From Prevotella sp. (GTDB taxonomy: Bacteria; Bacteroidota; Bacteroidia; Bacteroidales; Bacteroidaceae), in assembly GCA_017470055.1 (NCBI GenBank), contig JAFUFD010000008.1, positions 1 to 44,619 on the forward strand: a stretch of DNA of 44,619 bases. Reading direction: 5' to 3'. Positions 37,953 through 44,619 of the stretch are shown piece by piece; position 1 is the first letter of the stretch, and every line of letters begins with the position of its first letter. A model generated the notes under the pieces. The model was not told the origin of the DNA. It searched no databases and was given only the letters and a program-made list of their open reading frames with translations. The position numbers and the translations under genes were made by a program.

Positions 37953-39152
37953 ATGAAGCAAATGTTAGTATGGATAGGCGCCCTAATCGTGGGCGCCATC
38001 CTTGGTTTACTACAAATCGGGTGGATAGGTGATGTCGCAGACTTCGTAGCCACCATTTACGTGAGGCTGTTCCAACTGCTTGCCGTACCAACCATTGTGC
38101 TTGCTGTCACTACGACGCTCGCCTCGTTGGGTAAGGGACAGGAGGCTGGACGTATCTTTGCCCATACCATCACTTATACCCTCCTGACCACGATCGTGGC
38201 AGCAGCAGTAGGATTACTCCTCTATGTTGTCATTGCTCCAGGCAATCTGCCTTCGGAGGTGTTCAAACAGTCGGCAGAGACCGTGTCGGAGACAGTACAA
38301 CTGTCCTATACCGACCACCTGTTGTCTGTCATACCTAATAATGTGGTAAAACCATTCCTGGAGGGTAATGTGCTGTCCCTTTTATTGCTTGCCGCTGCCG
38401 TGGGTATCGCCCTCGCCCAGATGCCAGAGACGGCACAGAAGAAGACGGTGGTGAGTTTCCTGCAAGGTTTACAGGAAGTACTTTTCACCCTGATTCGTGG
38501 ACTGATATGGACATTACCTGTAGGTATCGTTGCATTTGCCGCCCAGTTATCGGCACAACTTAGTGCGGGCGTTATCGCTGACTCGTTGGGGAAATATGTT
38601 GCCGTGGTGTTAGGAGGTAATATACTGCAGTTCTTTGTCGTCCTGCCGTTATTCCTGTTGGCACGAGGCTTGAATCCTATCCGTACCTTAGGGCGTATGA
38701 TGCCTGCCGTGTTGATGGCGCTCTTCACGAAGAGCAGTGCCGCCACCCTACCTGTAACGATGGACACGGCAGAGCAACGATTAGGTATACAACCGAAAAT
38801 AGCCCGTTTCGTACTGCCGATTTGTACCACCATCAATATGAATGGTTGTGCCGCCTTTATCCTTGTCACCAGTCTTTTTGTGATGCAACAAGGAGGTGTC
38901 GAACTCACATGGACGACCATGCTCACATGGTTACTCATCTCTGTGGTATCGGCAATCGGTAATGCAGGGGTCCCGATGGGCTGCTATTTCCTGACACTCT
39001 CCCTGATGTCAGGCATCAACGCTCCTATTGCCGTTCTGGGCATCATCCTGCCTATTTATACTATTATCGATATGGTGGAGACTGCCGTTAATGTATGGAG
39101 CGACTCCTGTGTCTGCGCTATGACAGATCATGACTTGAATAAAAATAATTAA
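37953..39152 (+). CDS. SDF-family (dicarboxylate/amino acid:cation) symporter, TcyP-like
   Basis: A 399-residue inner-membrane symporter with about eight hydrophobic helices and two hairpins. The serine-rich hairpin is TKSSAATLP (259-267). In the ion-binding motif NMDGT of glutamate carriers there is NMNGCA (295-300), losing the Asp and resembling the NGCA of cystine symporters of the TcyP/YdjN type. Cystine or a related sulfur compound is therefore a better guess than glutamate. It stands 31 bases after the UroD-like pair and would complete the uptake path from SusCD across the inner membrane. No terminator is seen after it. Confidence 0.8.
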   Translation: MKQMLVWIGALIVGAILGLLQIGWIGDVADFVATIYVRLFQLLAVPTIVLAVTTTLASLGKGQEAGRIFAHTITYTLLTTIVAAAVGLLLYVVIAPGNLPSEVFKQSAETVSETVQLSYTDHLLSVIPNNVVKPFLEGNVLSLLLLAAAVGIALAQMPETAQKKTVVSFLQGLQEVLFTLIRGLIWTLPVGIVAFAAQLSAQLSAGVIADSLGKYVAVVLGGNILQFFVVLPLFLLARGLNPIRTLGRMMPAVLMALFTKSSAATLPVTMDTAEQRLGIQPKIARFVLPICTTINMNGCAAFILVTSLFVMQQGGVELTWTTMLTWLLISVVSAIGNAGVPMGCYFLTLSLMSGINAPIAVLGIILPIYTIIDMVETAVNVWSDSCVCAMTDHDLNKNN

Positions 39153-39156
39153 ATTA

Positions 39157-39188
39157 TTTGGTGGTTCACGCTATTTGCATTATTTTTG
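39157..39188 (+). promoter_or_regulatory. Promoter of the GH3-family operon
   Basis: TTTG (39157-39160), 20 bases, then TATTTTTG (39181-39188): both boxes match the consensus. Start near 39194. Confidence 0.7.
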
Positions 39189-39190
39189 CA

Positions 39191-39210
39191 CCTTGTATAA
39201 ACATACAAGG
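39191..39210 (+). promoter_or_regulatory. Hairpin directly before the GH3-family start codon
   Basis: CCTTGTAT-AAAC-ATACAAGG, an 8-bp perfect stem whose last base adjoins the ATG at 39211. It overlaps the probable transcription start and the only AAGG before the gene, so it could block ribosome entry or act as a DNA operator. Confidence 0.5.
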
Positions 39211-40710
39211 ATGAGCATTACAAATTTTGTAAGATATATCTTCGAGCCCCGCATGCGGGCTTTGGAGAAGCACCAGACACAAGGTGAGATGCTGCAACGG
39301 GAGGTCTTGAACCATCTGATTCAGACAGCAAAGGACACAGAATATGGGCGGAAATACGCATTTGCCGCCATGAAGGGATATGACGATTTCGCAAAGCATT
39401 CCCCTGTGAATACCTATGAGGAACTGAAGGAGCAAATCGACCGTATGCGCCATGGTGAGGCAGATATCTTGTGGAAAGGTCGGGTGAGATGGTATGCCAA
39501 ATCAAGTGGCACTACCAATGACAAGTCGAAATTTATCCCTGTTAGCCCTGAGGGATTGCAGAAGACCCACTATGCTGGCGGGTTCGACTCGGTAGCAATC
39601 TATCTGCGTAACAACCCCAAGAGTCGTCTGTTTGACGGAAGGGCTCTTATCCTGGGGGGAAGCCATGCGTCCAACTATAATATCAAAGACTCTTTAGTCG
39701 GTGATCTCAGTGCTATCCTGATAGAGAACATCAACCCTTTGGCGAATCTCGTTAGAGTGCCCAAGAAACAGACTGCACTGTTGCAGGACTTTGAAGTAAA
39801 GCGGGAGCGCATTGCCCGAGAGGCAATGACAAAGAACGTGACGAATATCTCGGGAGTGCCCTCATGGATGTTGTCGGTGCTGAACTGCATGATGGAGATA
39901 ACAGGAAAGACCCATTTGGAGGATGTATGGCCTAATCTGGAGGTGTTCTTCCACGGTGGTGTCGCCTTCACCCCCTATCGTAATCAATACGAGCAACTGA
40001 TTACCTCGCCCAACATGCACTATATGGAGACGTATAACGCCTCTGAGGGCTTTTTCGGTCTGCAGGATGACCCTACGGATAAGGCGATGCTGCTGATGCT
40101 GGACTATGGGGTATTCTACGAGTTCGAGGATTTATCTGGTGGTTTCAATAGCATCGTTCCCCTTTGGGAAGTAGAGAAAGACAAGAACTACGCCATGCTG
40201 ATCTCCACCTCCTGTGGACTCTGGCGTTATAAGATTGGTGATACGATACGTTTCACGTCAACCAACCCCTATAAGTTTGTGATTACAGGTCGCACGAAGA
40301 GTTTTATTAATGCCTTTGGCGAGGAACTTATCGTGGACAATGCCGAGCAGGGACTCAGTTATGCCTGCCAGCAGACGGGGGCAGAGGTGCTGGAATATAC
40401 AGCGGCTCCCGTGTTTATGGATGCGCATGCGAAATGTCGCCACCAATGGCTTATCGAGTTCTCGAAACCACCACAGGACTTACAACAGTTTGCCTCATTA
40501 CTCGACCAGAAGTTGCAAGAGGTCAACAGTGACTATGAGGCTAAACGCTATAAGGATATCACGCTACAGTCTCTAGAGTTGATTCAAGCCCGTACAGGAC
40601 TCTTTAACGACTGGTTAAAACTCCGTGGTAAACTGGGCGGACAGCATAAGGTTCCTCGTCTGAGTAATGCTCGTGACCATATTGAACAATTATTGAAACT
40701 GAACGCATGA
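39211..40710 (+). CDS. GH3-family acyl-adenylate/amide synthetase-like protein
   Basis: A 499-residue member of the GH3 (auxin-responsive promoter) superfamily, ATP-dependent enzymes that adenylate a carboxylate and join it to an amine. The ATP-binding loop WYAKSSGTTNDKSKFIPVS (about 93-111), YNASEGFFG (about 280-288) and LWRYKIGDTIRF (about 341-352) are all present. GH3-like proteins are widespread in Bacteroidota but their substrates are unknown there. ATG at 39211 gives MSITNFVRYIF, the usual start; the stop overlaps the next gene by four bases. Confidence 0.88.
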   Translation: MSITNFVRYIFEPRMRALEKHQTQGEMLQREVLNHLIQTAKDTEYGRKYAFAAMKGYDDFAKHSPVNTYEELKEQIDRMRHGEADILWKGRVRWYAKSSGTTNDKSKFIPVSPEGLQKTHYAGGFDSVAIYLRNNPKSRLFDGRALILGGSHASNYNIKDSLVGDLSAILIENINPLANLVRVPKKQTALLQDFEVKRERIAREAMTKNVTNISGVPSWMLSVLNCMMEITGKTHLEDVWPNLEVFFHGGVAFTPYRNQYEQLITSPNMHYMETYNASEGFFGLQDDPTDKAMLLMLDYGVFYEFEDLSGGFNSIVPLWEVEKDKNYAMLISTSCGLWRYKIGDTIRFTSTNPYKFVITGRTKSFINAFGEELIVDNAEQGLSYACQQTGAEVLEYTAAPVFMDAHAKCRHQWLIEFSKPPQDLQQFASLLDQKLQEVNSDYEAKRYKDITLQSLELIQARTGLFNDWLKLRGKLGGQHKVPRLSNARDHIEQLLKLNA

Positions 40711-42659
40711 GGAAGTATTTTTGGCTGTTGACTATTGGCTGTTGGCTGTTGGCGATGGGGTGTGCCCGCATGGGACAACCAGACGGCGGATGGTATGACG
40801 ACGATCCGCCTCGCATCCTCGGCTCTACACCAGAAGAGGGAGCAACAGGAGTTACTTCACAAAAGATCACCATTCAGTTTGACGAGTATATCAAACTTGC
40901 CGATGCGACTCAGAAAGTCATCATCTCTCCCCCACAACTGGAGATGCCAGAGATCAAGGCGGCAGGTAAGCGTATCGTGGTGGAGTTGAAAGACTCTTTG
41001 AAACCAAATATGACCTATACGGTAGACTTCAGCGACGCTATCAGTGATAATAACGAGGGGAACCCTATGGGCAACTATACTTTCACGTTCTCCACGGGTG
41101 AGCAGATAGACACCTTTGAAGTGGCAGGTAATGTGCTGGATGCTTCCAACCTTGAACCTGTCAAGGGAATCCTCGTAGGACTATATGACGACCTCAGTGA
41201 CTCCGTCTTCAAGACAAAACCCCTGTTACGTGTGTCGAGAACAGACGGACGAGGACGTTTCGTCATCAAGGGTGTTGCCCCTGGCGAGTATCGTGTCTAC
41301 GCACTGCAAGATGCCGATGGTAACTACGTCTTCAACCAGAAGAGCGAGATGATTGCCTACTCACATCAGACTTACCAGCCATCGGCAAAGCCCGATATCC
41401 GACAGGACACCATCTGGAAAGATACGCTACATATCGACAATGTCATACCAGTACCTTATACCCATTTCTATCCCGATGATGTCACATTGCTTGCCTTCCA
41501 AGAGATACAAACGGATCGCTACCTGTTGAAACAGCCTGAGCGTACGAATGCCGACAGGTTTACACTCTATTTCAGTTACGGGCATCCAGAACTGCCCGTC
41601 ATCAAGGGATTGAATTTCTCTGAGGACCATGCTTTCCTGCTGGAGGCAAATGAACAGAAAGATACGCTGACCTACTGGCTGCGTGACACCACCCTTGTCA
41701 ACCAGGACACGCTCAAGATGGAGTTGAGTTATCTCATGACTGATACCGCAGGCGTACTCTATACCCAGGTGGACACCATGGAGGTACAGGCAAAGACCCC
41801 CTACGAGAAACGACAAAAAGAACTCCGCAAAAAGATAGAAGACTGGGAGAAGAAACAGGAGAAACTCAAGAAGCGCGGGGAGGCATATGACAGTATTATG
41901 CCTCCTGACCCGCTTAGGGTGAAATATAACGTCAAGCAACAGATGGATCCCGACTACCTCGCTACTTTTGAGATGCCTTCCCCGTTGGCATCATGCGACA
42001 CTTCGGCTATCCACCTATACACAAAGATAGATACCCTATGGTATAACACGCCCTTCGATTTCCACCAAAAAGAATCCATGCTACGTACCTATGAGTTTAT
42101 AGCCGAATGGCAACCTGATACAGAATATAGCCTGGAGATTGACTCCGCTGCCTTTGTGGATATCTATGGACTTGCCTCGGAGACCTATAAACAAGGTATC
42201 AAAGTCCGTTCGATGGACGAGTATGCCACCCTGTTGATGCAACTAAGCGGTGTCAATGATACTACTGTCGTCGTACAACTGCTCGACAAGAGCGATAAAG
42301 CCCTGAAACAGGTAAGAGTGGAGAATGGCAATGCGGAATTCTTCTACCTTATCCCTGGCACTTACTATCTACGCGCCTTCGTCGACAGGAACGGCAATGG
42401 CAAATGGGACACGGGTGATTACGACAAGGACTTACAGGCGGAAGAGGTATACTACTATCCCAGAAGTATCGAGTGTAAGGCGAAATTCGATGTCACCTTG
42501 CCTTGGAATCTGACGGGTACCCCGCTTGTCCGCCAGAAGCCCAGTGAGATCACGAAACAGAAGCCCGACAAGGAGCAACAGAAACTTCGTAACCGTAATG
42601 CGGAGCGGGCCCGTCAGTTGGGTATAGAATATATCAAGAAAAGTTCAATCGTAAAATAG
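40707..42659 (+). CDS. Ig-like domain lipoprotein
   Basis: A 650-residue lipoprotein: signal peptide with lipobox LAMGC (Cys19), then a bacterial Ig-like domain (about 33-130: PPRILGSTPEEGATGV, FDEYIKL, TYTVDFSDAI) of the Big_5 type and further beta-rich parts. A Lys/Glu-rich helix lies near 365-395 and the C-terminus is strongly basic. Its sequence fits the Ig-like lipoproteins common in Bacteroidales next to DUF3108 genes; the function is not known. The signal peptide is encoded by four tandem 7-bp units (40723-40750), see findings. It overlaps the GH3-family gene (ATGA) and is followed nine bases later by the DUF3108 gene. Confidence 0.8.
   Translation: MRKYFWLLTIGCWLLAMGCARMGQPDGGWYDDDPPRILGSTPEEGATGVTSQKITIQFDEYIKLADATQKVIISPPQLEMPEIKAAGKRIVVELKDSLKPNMTYTVDFSDAISDNNEGNPMGNYTFTFSTGEQIDTFEVAGNVLDASNLEPVKGILVGLYDDLSDSVFKTKPLLRVSRTDGRGRFVIKGVAPGEYRVYALQDADGNYVFNQKSEMIAYSHQTYQPSAKPDIRQDTIWKDTLHIDNVIPVPYTHFYPDDVTLLAFQEIQTDRYLLKQPERTNADRFTLYFSYGHPELPVIKGLNFSEDHAFLLEANEQKDTLTYWLRDTTLVNQDTLKMELSYLMTDTAGVLYTQVDTMEVQAKTPYEKRQKELRKKIEDWEKKQEKLKKRGEAYDSIMPPDPLRVKYNVKQQMDPDYLATFEMPSPLASCDTSAIHLYTKIDTLWYNTPFDFHQKESMLRTYEFIAEWQPDTEYSLEIDSAAFVDIYGLASETYKQGIKVRSMDEYATLLMQLSGVNDTTVVVQLLDKSDKALKQVRVENGNAEFFYLIPGTYYLRAFVDRNGNGKWDTGDYDKDLQAEEVYYYPRSIECKAKFDVTLPWNLTGTPLVRQKPSEITKQKPDKEQQKLRNRNAERARQLGIEYIKKSSIVK
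40723..40753 (+). repeat. Tandem heptads inside the lipoprotein signal sequence
   Basis: GGCTGTT GACTATT GGCTGTT GGCTGTT GGC: four 7-base units (one diverged) encode most of the signal peptide. As 7 is not a multiple of 3, slippage would shift the reading frame. Confidence 0.6.
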
Positions 42660-42668
42660 GAAAGAGTG

Positions 42669-43475
42669 ATGAGACGACTGTTGTTTACAATCATTGCGTC
42701 ATGCAGTATGATGGCTGCTCATGCCCAGTGTGGCATCGAGAATACAGCGTTTAAGTCAGGAGAATATCTCTCCTATGACCTCTATTTCAATTGGAAGTTT
42801 GTGTGGATGAAAGTCGGTACGGCATCCATGTCTACCGTCCAGTCGACACGTAACGGCAAACCTGCCTATCGAACTAGTCTAATCACACGTGGCAACAATA
42901 AACTCGACAGTTATTTTGTGATGCGTGACACCTTGCTATGCTATACCGATATGGACCTGTCTCCCCTCTATTTCCGCAAGGGAGCCCGTGAGGGAAAGCG
43001 CTACTACGTTGACGAGTTATGGTATACCTACCCCAGAGGTAATTGCCACTTGAAGATGCATCGTATCGACCATGATGGGGAGGTACATTGGAAAGATGCG
43101 GAATACAAGGACTGTATCTACGACATGATGAGTATCTTCCTTCGTGCCCGCAATTTCGATGCCTCTAAATTGAAAGTCGGCGAGAATATTCCCATGCCTA
43201 TCAGCGATGCGCGCCATCTCTCCAATTCATGGTTGAAATATACGGGTAAGACCACCCTGAAGATGAAGAACAGCAACCAGAAATACCGTTGTCTCACCTT
43301 CTCATTCGTTGAGCGTGAGGATGGTAAGAATCACGAACTGATTCGTTTCTTTATCACAGACGACAAGAACCATCTGCCTGTGCGCCTTGACCTCTTCCTA
43401 TCCTTTGGCTCGGCAAAATGCTACCTGACGGGTATGAAGGGCTTGCGCAACGAGATGACATCAAGAGTGGAGTAA
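42669..43475 (+). CDS. Exported DUF3108 protein
   Basis: A 268-residue exported protein (signal peptide MRRLLFTIIASCSMMAAHAQ) with the DUF3108 pattern: FKSGEYLSYDLYFNWKFVWMKVGTASM, then SYFVMRDTLLCYTD and a terminal GSAKCYLTGMKGL. The family is beta-rich and may act as a lipid- or peptidoglycan-associated periplasmic protein; the function is unknown. An upstream GTG at 42666 is in frame but the ATG is preferred. It ends one base before the convergent aldo/keto reductase gene. Confidence 0.8.
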   Translation: MRRLLFTIIASCSMMAAHAQCGIENTAFKSGEYLSYDLYFNWKFVWMKVGTASMSTVQSTRNGKPAYRTSLITRGNNKLDSYFVMRDTLLCYTDMDLSPLYFRKGAREGKRYYVDELWYTYPRGNCHLKMHRIDHDGEVHWKDAEYKDCIYDMMSIFLRARNFDASKLKVGENIPMPISDARHLSNSWLKYTGKTTLKMKNSNQKYRCLTFSFVEREDGKNHELIRFFITDDKNHLPVRLDLFLSFGSAKCYLTGMKGLRNEMTSRVE

Positions 43476-44441
43476 TCAGAGGTCGGGAGCCTGAGCGTTG
43501 ACGCAACGCAGGTTACGTGCCAGTTGCTCCGTAGAACTAGCCCCCACCAAGACAGAAGTCACACCTGGCTGTTTTAAAATCCAGGCGAGTGCCATCTCTG
43601 CGAGGCTCTCGCCTTTCTTTTGTGCCTCGTCATTCCACTGTCGCAATTGCTGCAGGAGTTCTGGTGTCAGCATCTCCTCCCTAAGGAATTTTCCTTTTGC
43701 CATGCGTGAGTCCTGGGGAATACCGTTCAGGTAACGGTCGGTCAGCATCCCTTGGGCAAGGGGTGAGAAAGCGATAAAGCCCACTCCCGATTCATAACAC
43801 AGGTTTAGGATACCCTCAGTGATAGGCGCTTGATGCAGCATGTTCAATTTGCCTTGATAAATCAGAAGGGGAGTGTCATGCTCTCGCAGATAGTTGATGC
43901 CAAAGCGCAGCGGCTCTAAGGGCCAGTTGGAGATACCGACATAGAGCGCCTTTCCTGCACGTACGATATCCACCATTGCCTGTAAAGTCTCCTCCAAAGG
44001 AGTATTGGGGTCATAGCGGTGGCTATAAAACAAATCCACATAATCCAAGTGCATCCGTTGGAGACTCTGGTCAAGGGATGCTATCAGGTATTTGCGAGAG
44101 CCCCAGTTGCCATAAGGTCCCGCCCACATGTCGTAGCCCGCCTTCGTTGAGATGAAGAGTTCATCTCGATACGGACGCAGGTCGTCATCCATGATACGCC
44201 CTAATGTCTCCTCGGCAGAACCATAGGCAGGACCATAGTTGTTGGCAAGGTCAAGATGCGTGATACCATGGTCAAAGGCATAGCGCACAATGGCACGACT
44301 GCGCTCATAAGGGTCCACACTGCCGAAGTTATGCCACATACCCAGCGACACTTTTGGCAACAACACTCCAGAGCGTCCACAACGCTCATATTGCATCCCG
44401 TTCTCATAACGACTTGCGTCGGCTAAATAATGCTCCATCAT
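43476..44441 (-). CDS. Aldo/keto reductase (YghZ/Gpr-like)
   Basis: A 321-residue NADPH-dependent aldo/keto reductase. The catalytic set is visible: Asp and Tyr in THLDLANNYGPAYGSAEETLG, Lys in FISTKAGYDMW and His in LFYSHRYDP. The cofactor-binding end is VLVGASSTEQLARNL. G-W-G-S-R-K-Y-L-like (here GNWGSRKYLIASLDQSLQRM) places it near YghZ/Gpr, enzymes that reduce methylglyoxal or L-glyceraldehyde 3-phosphate. It is monocistronic, with a perfect -7 box 21 bases from the ATG at 44441, and its 3' end abuts the DUF3108 gene. Confidence 0.88.
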   Translation of the reverse strand: MMEHYLADASRYENGMQYERCGRSGVLLPKVSLGMWHNFGSVDPYERSRAIVRYAFDHGITHLDLANNYGPAYGSAEETLGRIMDDDLRPYRDELFISTKAGYDMWAGPYGNWGSRKYLIASLDQSLQRMHLDYVDLFYSHRYDPNTPLEETLQAMVDIVRAGKALYVGISNWPLEPLRFGINYLREHDTPLLIYQGKLNMLHQAPITEGILNLCYESGVGFIAFSPLAQGMLTDRYLNGIPQDSRMAKGKFLREEMLTPELLQQLRQWNDEAQKKGESLAEMALAWILKQPGVTSVLVGASSTEQLARNLRCVNAQAPDL

Positions 44442-44462
44442 CGTTCGTTTTTGGTTCGGCTA

Positions 44463-44470
44463 CAAAGATA
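44463..44470 (-). promoter_or_regulatory. -7 element of the aldo/keto reductase gene
   Basis: TATCTTTG on the - strand, full match to TAnnTTTG, 21 bases before the ATG. The remaining 149 bases to the window end show no gene. Confidence 0.6.
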
Positions 44471-44619
44471 CTAAATATACCCGTTGGCGGAATTAAAAAG
44501 AGTATTCCTTATTGAGCTACCTCTGAAAGATTAATGAGGACACAGATTTGCGTTTATATTCTAAGTCAAGGTGTTATGTGTCTTTTCCTGCTTCAAGTCC
44601 TTTGTTTCATGCTCATGGA

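Noticed and set aside
1-44619. CRISPR array or restriction-modification genes
   Set aside because: No regularly spaced repeats of the required length and no matching gene families were found; the only arrays are short tandem units.

Overview
The window is Bacteroidales DNA, most likely from a Prevotella-type organism. The evidence is the many promoters of the Bacteroidota form TTTG-N19/20-TAnnTTTG, a SusC/SusD pair, DUF4254 next to a family-9 glycosyltransferase, a GH3-family protein, an acpP-fabF-rnc operon, and AT-rich translation starts with few Shine-Dalgarno sites. The species cannot be fixed from the sequence alone.

Bases 1 to about 10,740 are part of a Mu-like transposable prophage whose other end lies outside the window. 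Two late morphogenesis genes (+ strand) converge on a long early operon (- strand): small early proteins, a DDE transposase (MuA type), MuB, a second P-loop ATPase, a Zn-ribbon protein, a small conserved protein, Gam, and, behind a terminator, an 89-aa protein. A LexA/CI-like S24 repressor faces the early operon across overlapping divergent promoters with a palindromic operator candidate. Beyond the repressor are an ASCH protein, decayed small ORFs, tRNA-like hairpins, G-rich repeats and a candidate phage terminus. The prophage appears to sit just downstream of the host rnc terminator.

Bases 10,787 to 20,000 are ordinary core genome: rnc-fabF-acpP, pdxB, DUF4254, a glycosyltransferase, ychF, lgt, a DUF4294 protein and a LuxR-type response regulator.

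Bases 20,021 to 29,687 are a sulfur-metabolism region. A gamma-family PLP enzyme (O-acetylhomoserine sulfhydrylase-like) and a PatB/MalY C-S lyase come first. Then follows a tight eight-gene operon: cysK, a DsrE2-like protein, a TusA-like protein, a family 2B encapsulin shell protein carrying a cyclic-nucleotide-binding-like domain, a cysteine desulfurase with an N-terminal extension of about 105 residues (probable cargo), a ThiS-like sulfur carrier whose GG is masked by a short tail, a MoeB/ThiF E1-like enzyme, and a JAMM metalloprotease that could remove that tail. This combines a nanocompartment desulfurase with protein-thiocarboxylate amino-acid synthesis and is the main candidate system here. 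tcdA and ridA follow on the other strand.

Bases 29,825 to about 39,150 hold a second locus that looks sulfur-responsive. It opens with a Met- and Cys-rich leader ORF containing five consecutive Cys codons, followed by an orphan periplasmic binding protein, SusC, SusD, two exported UroD/MtaA-fold proteins with a thiol-methyltransferase-like His-x-Cys...Cys pattern (Cys replaced by Asp in the second), and an SDF-family symporter with a TcyP-like NGCA motif. I infer uptake and processing of an organosulfur or thiol compound; the substrate is unknown.

Bases 39,157 to 44,470 carry a GH3-family protein, an Ig-like lipoprotein, a DUF3108 protein and an aldo/keto reductase. The last 150 bases show no gene.
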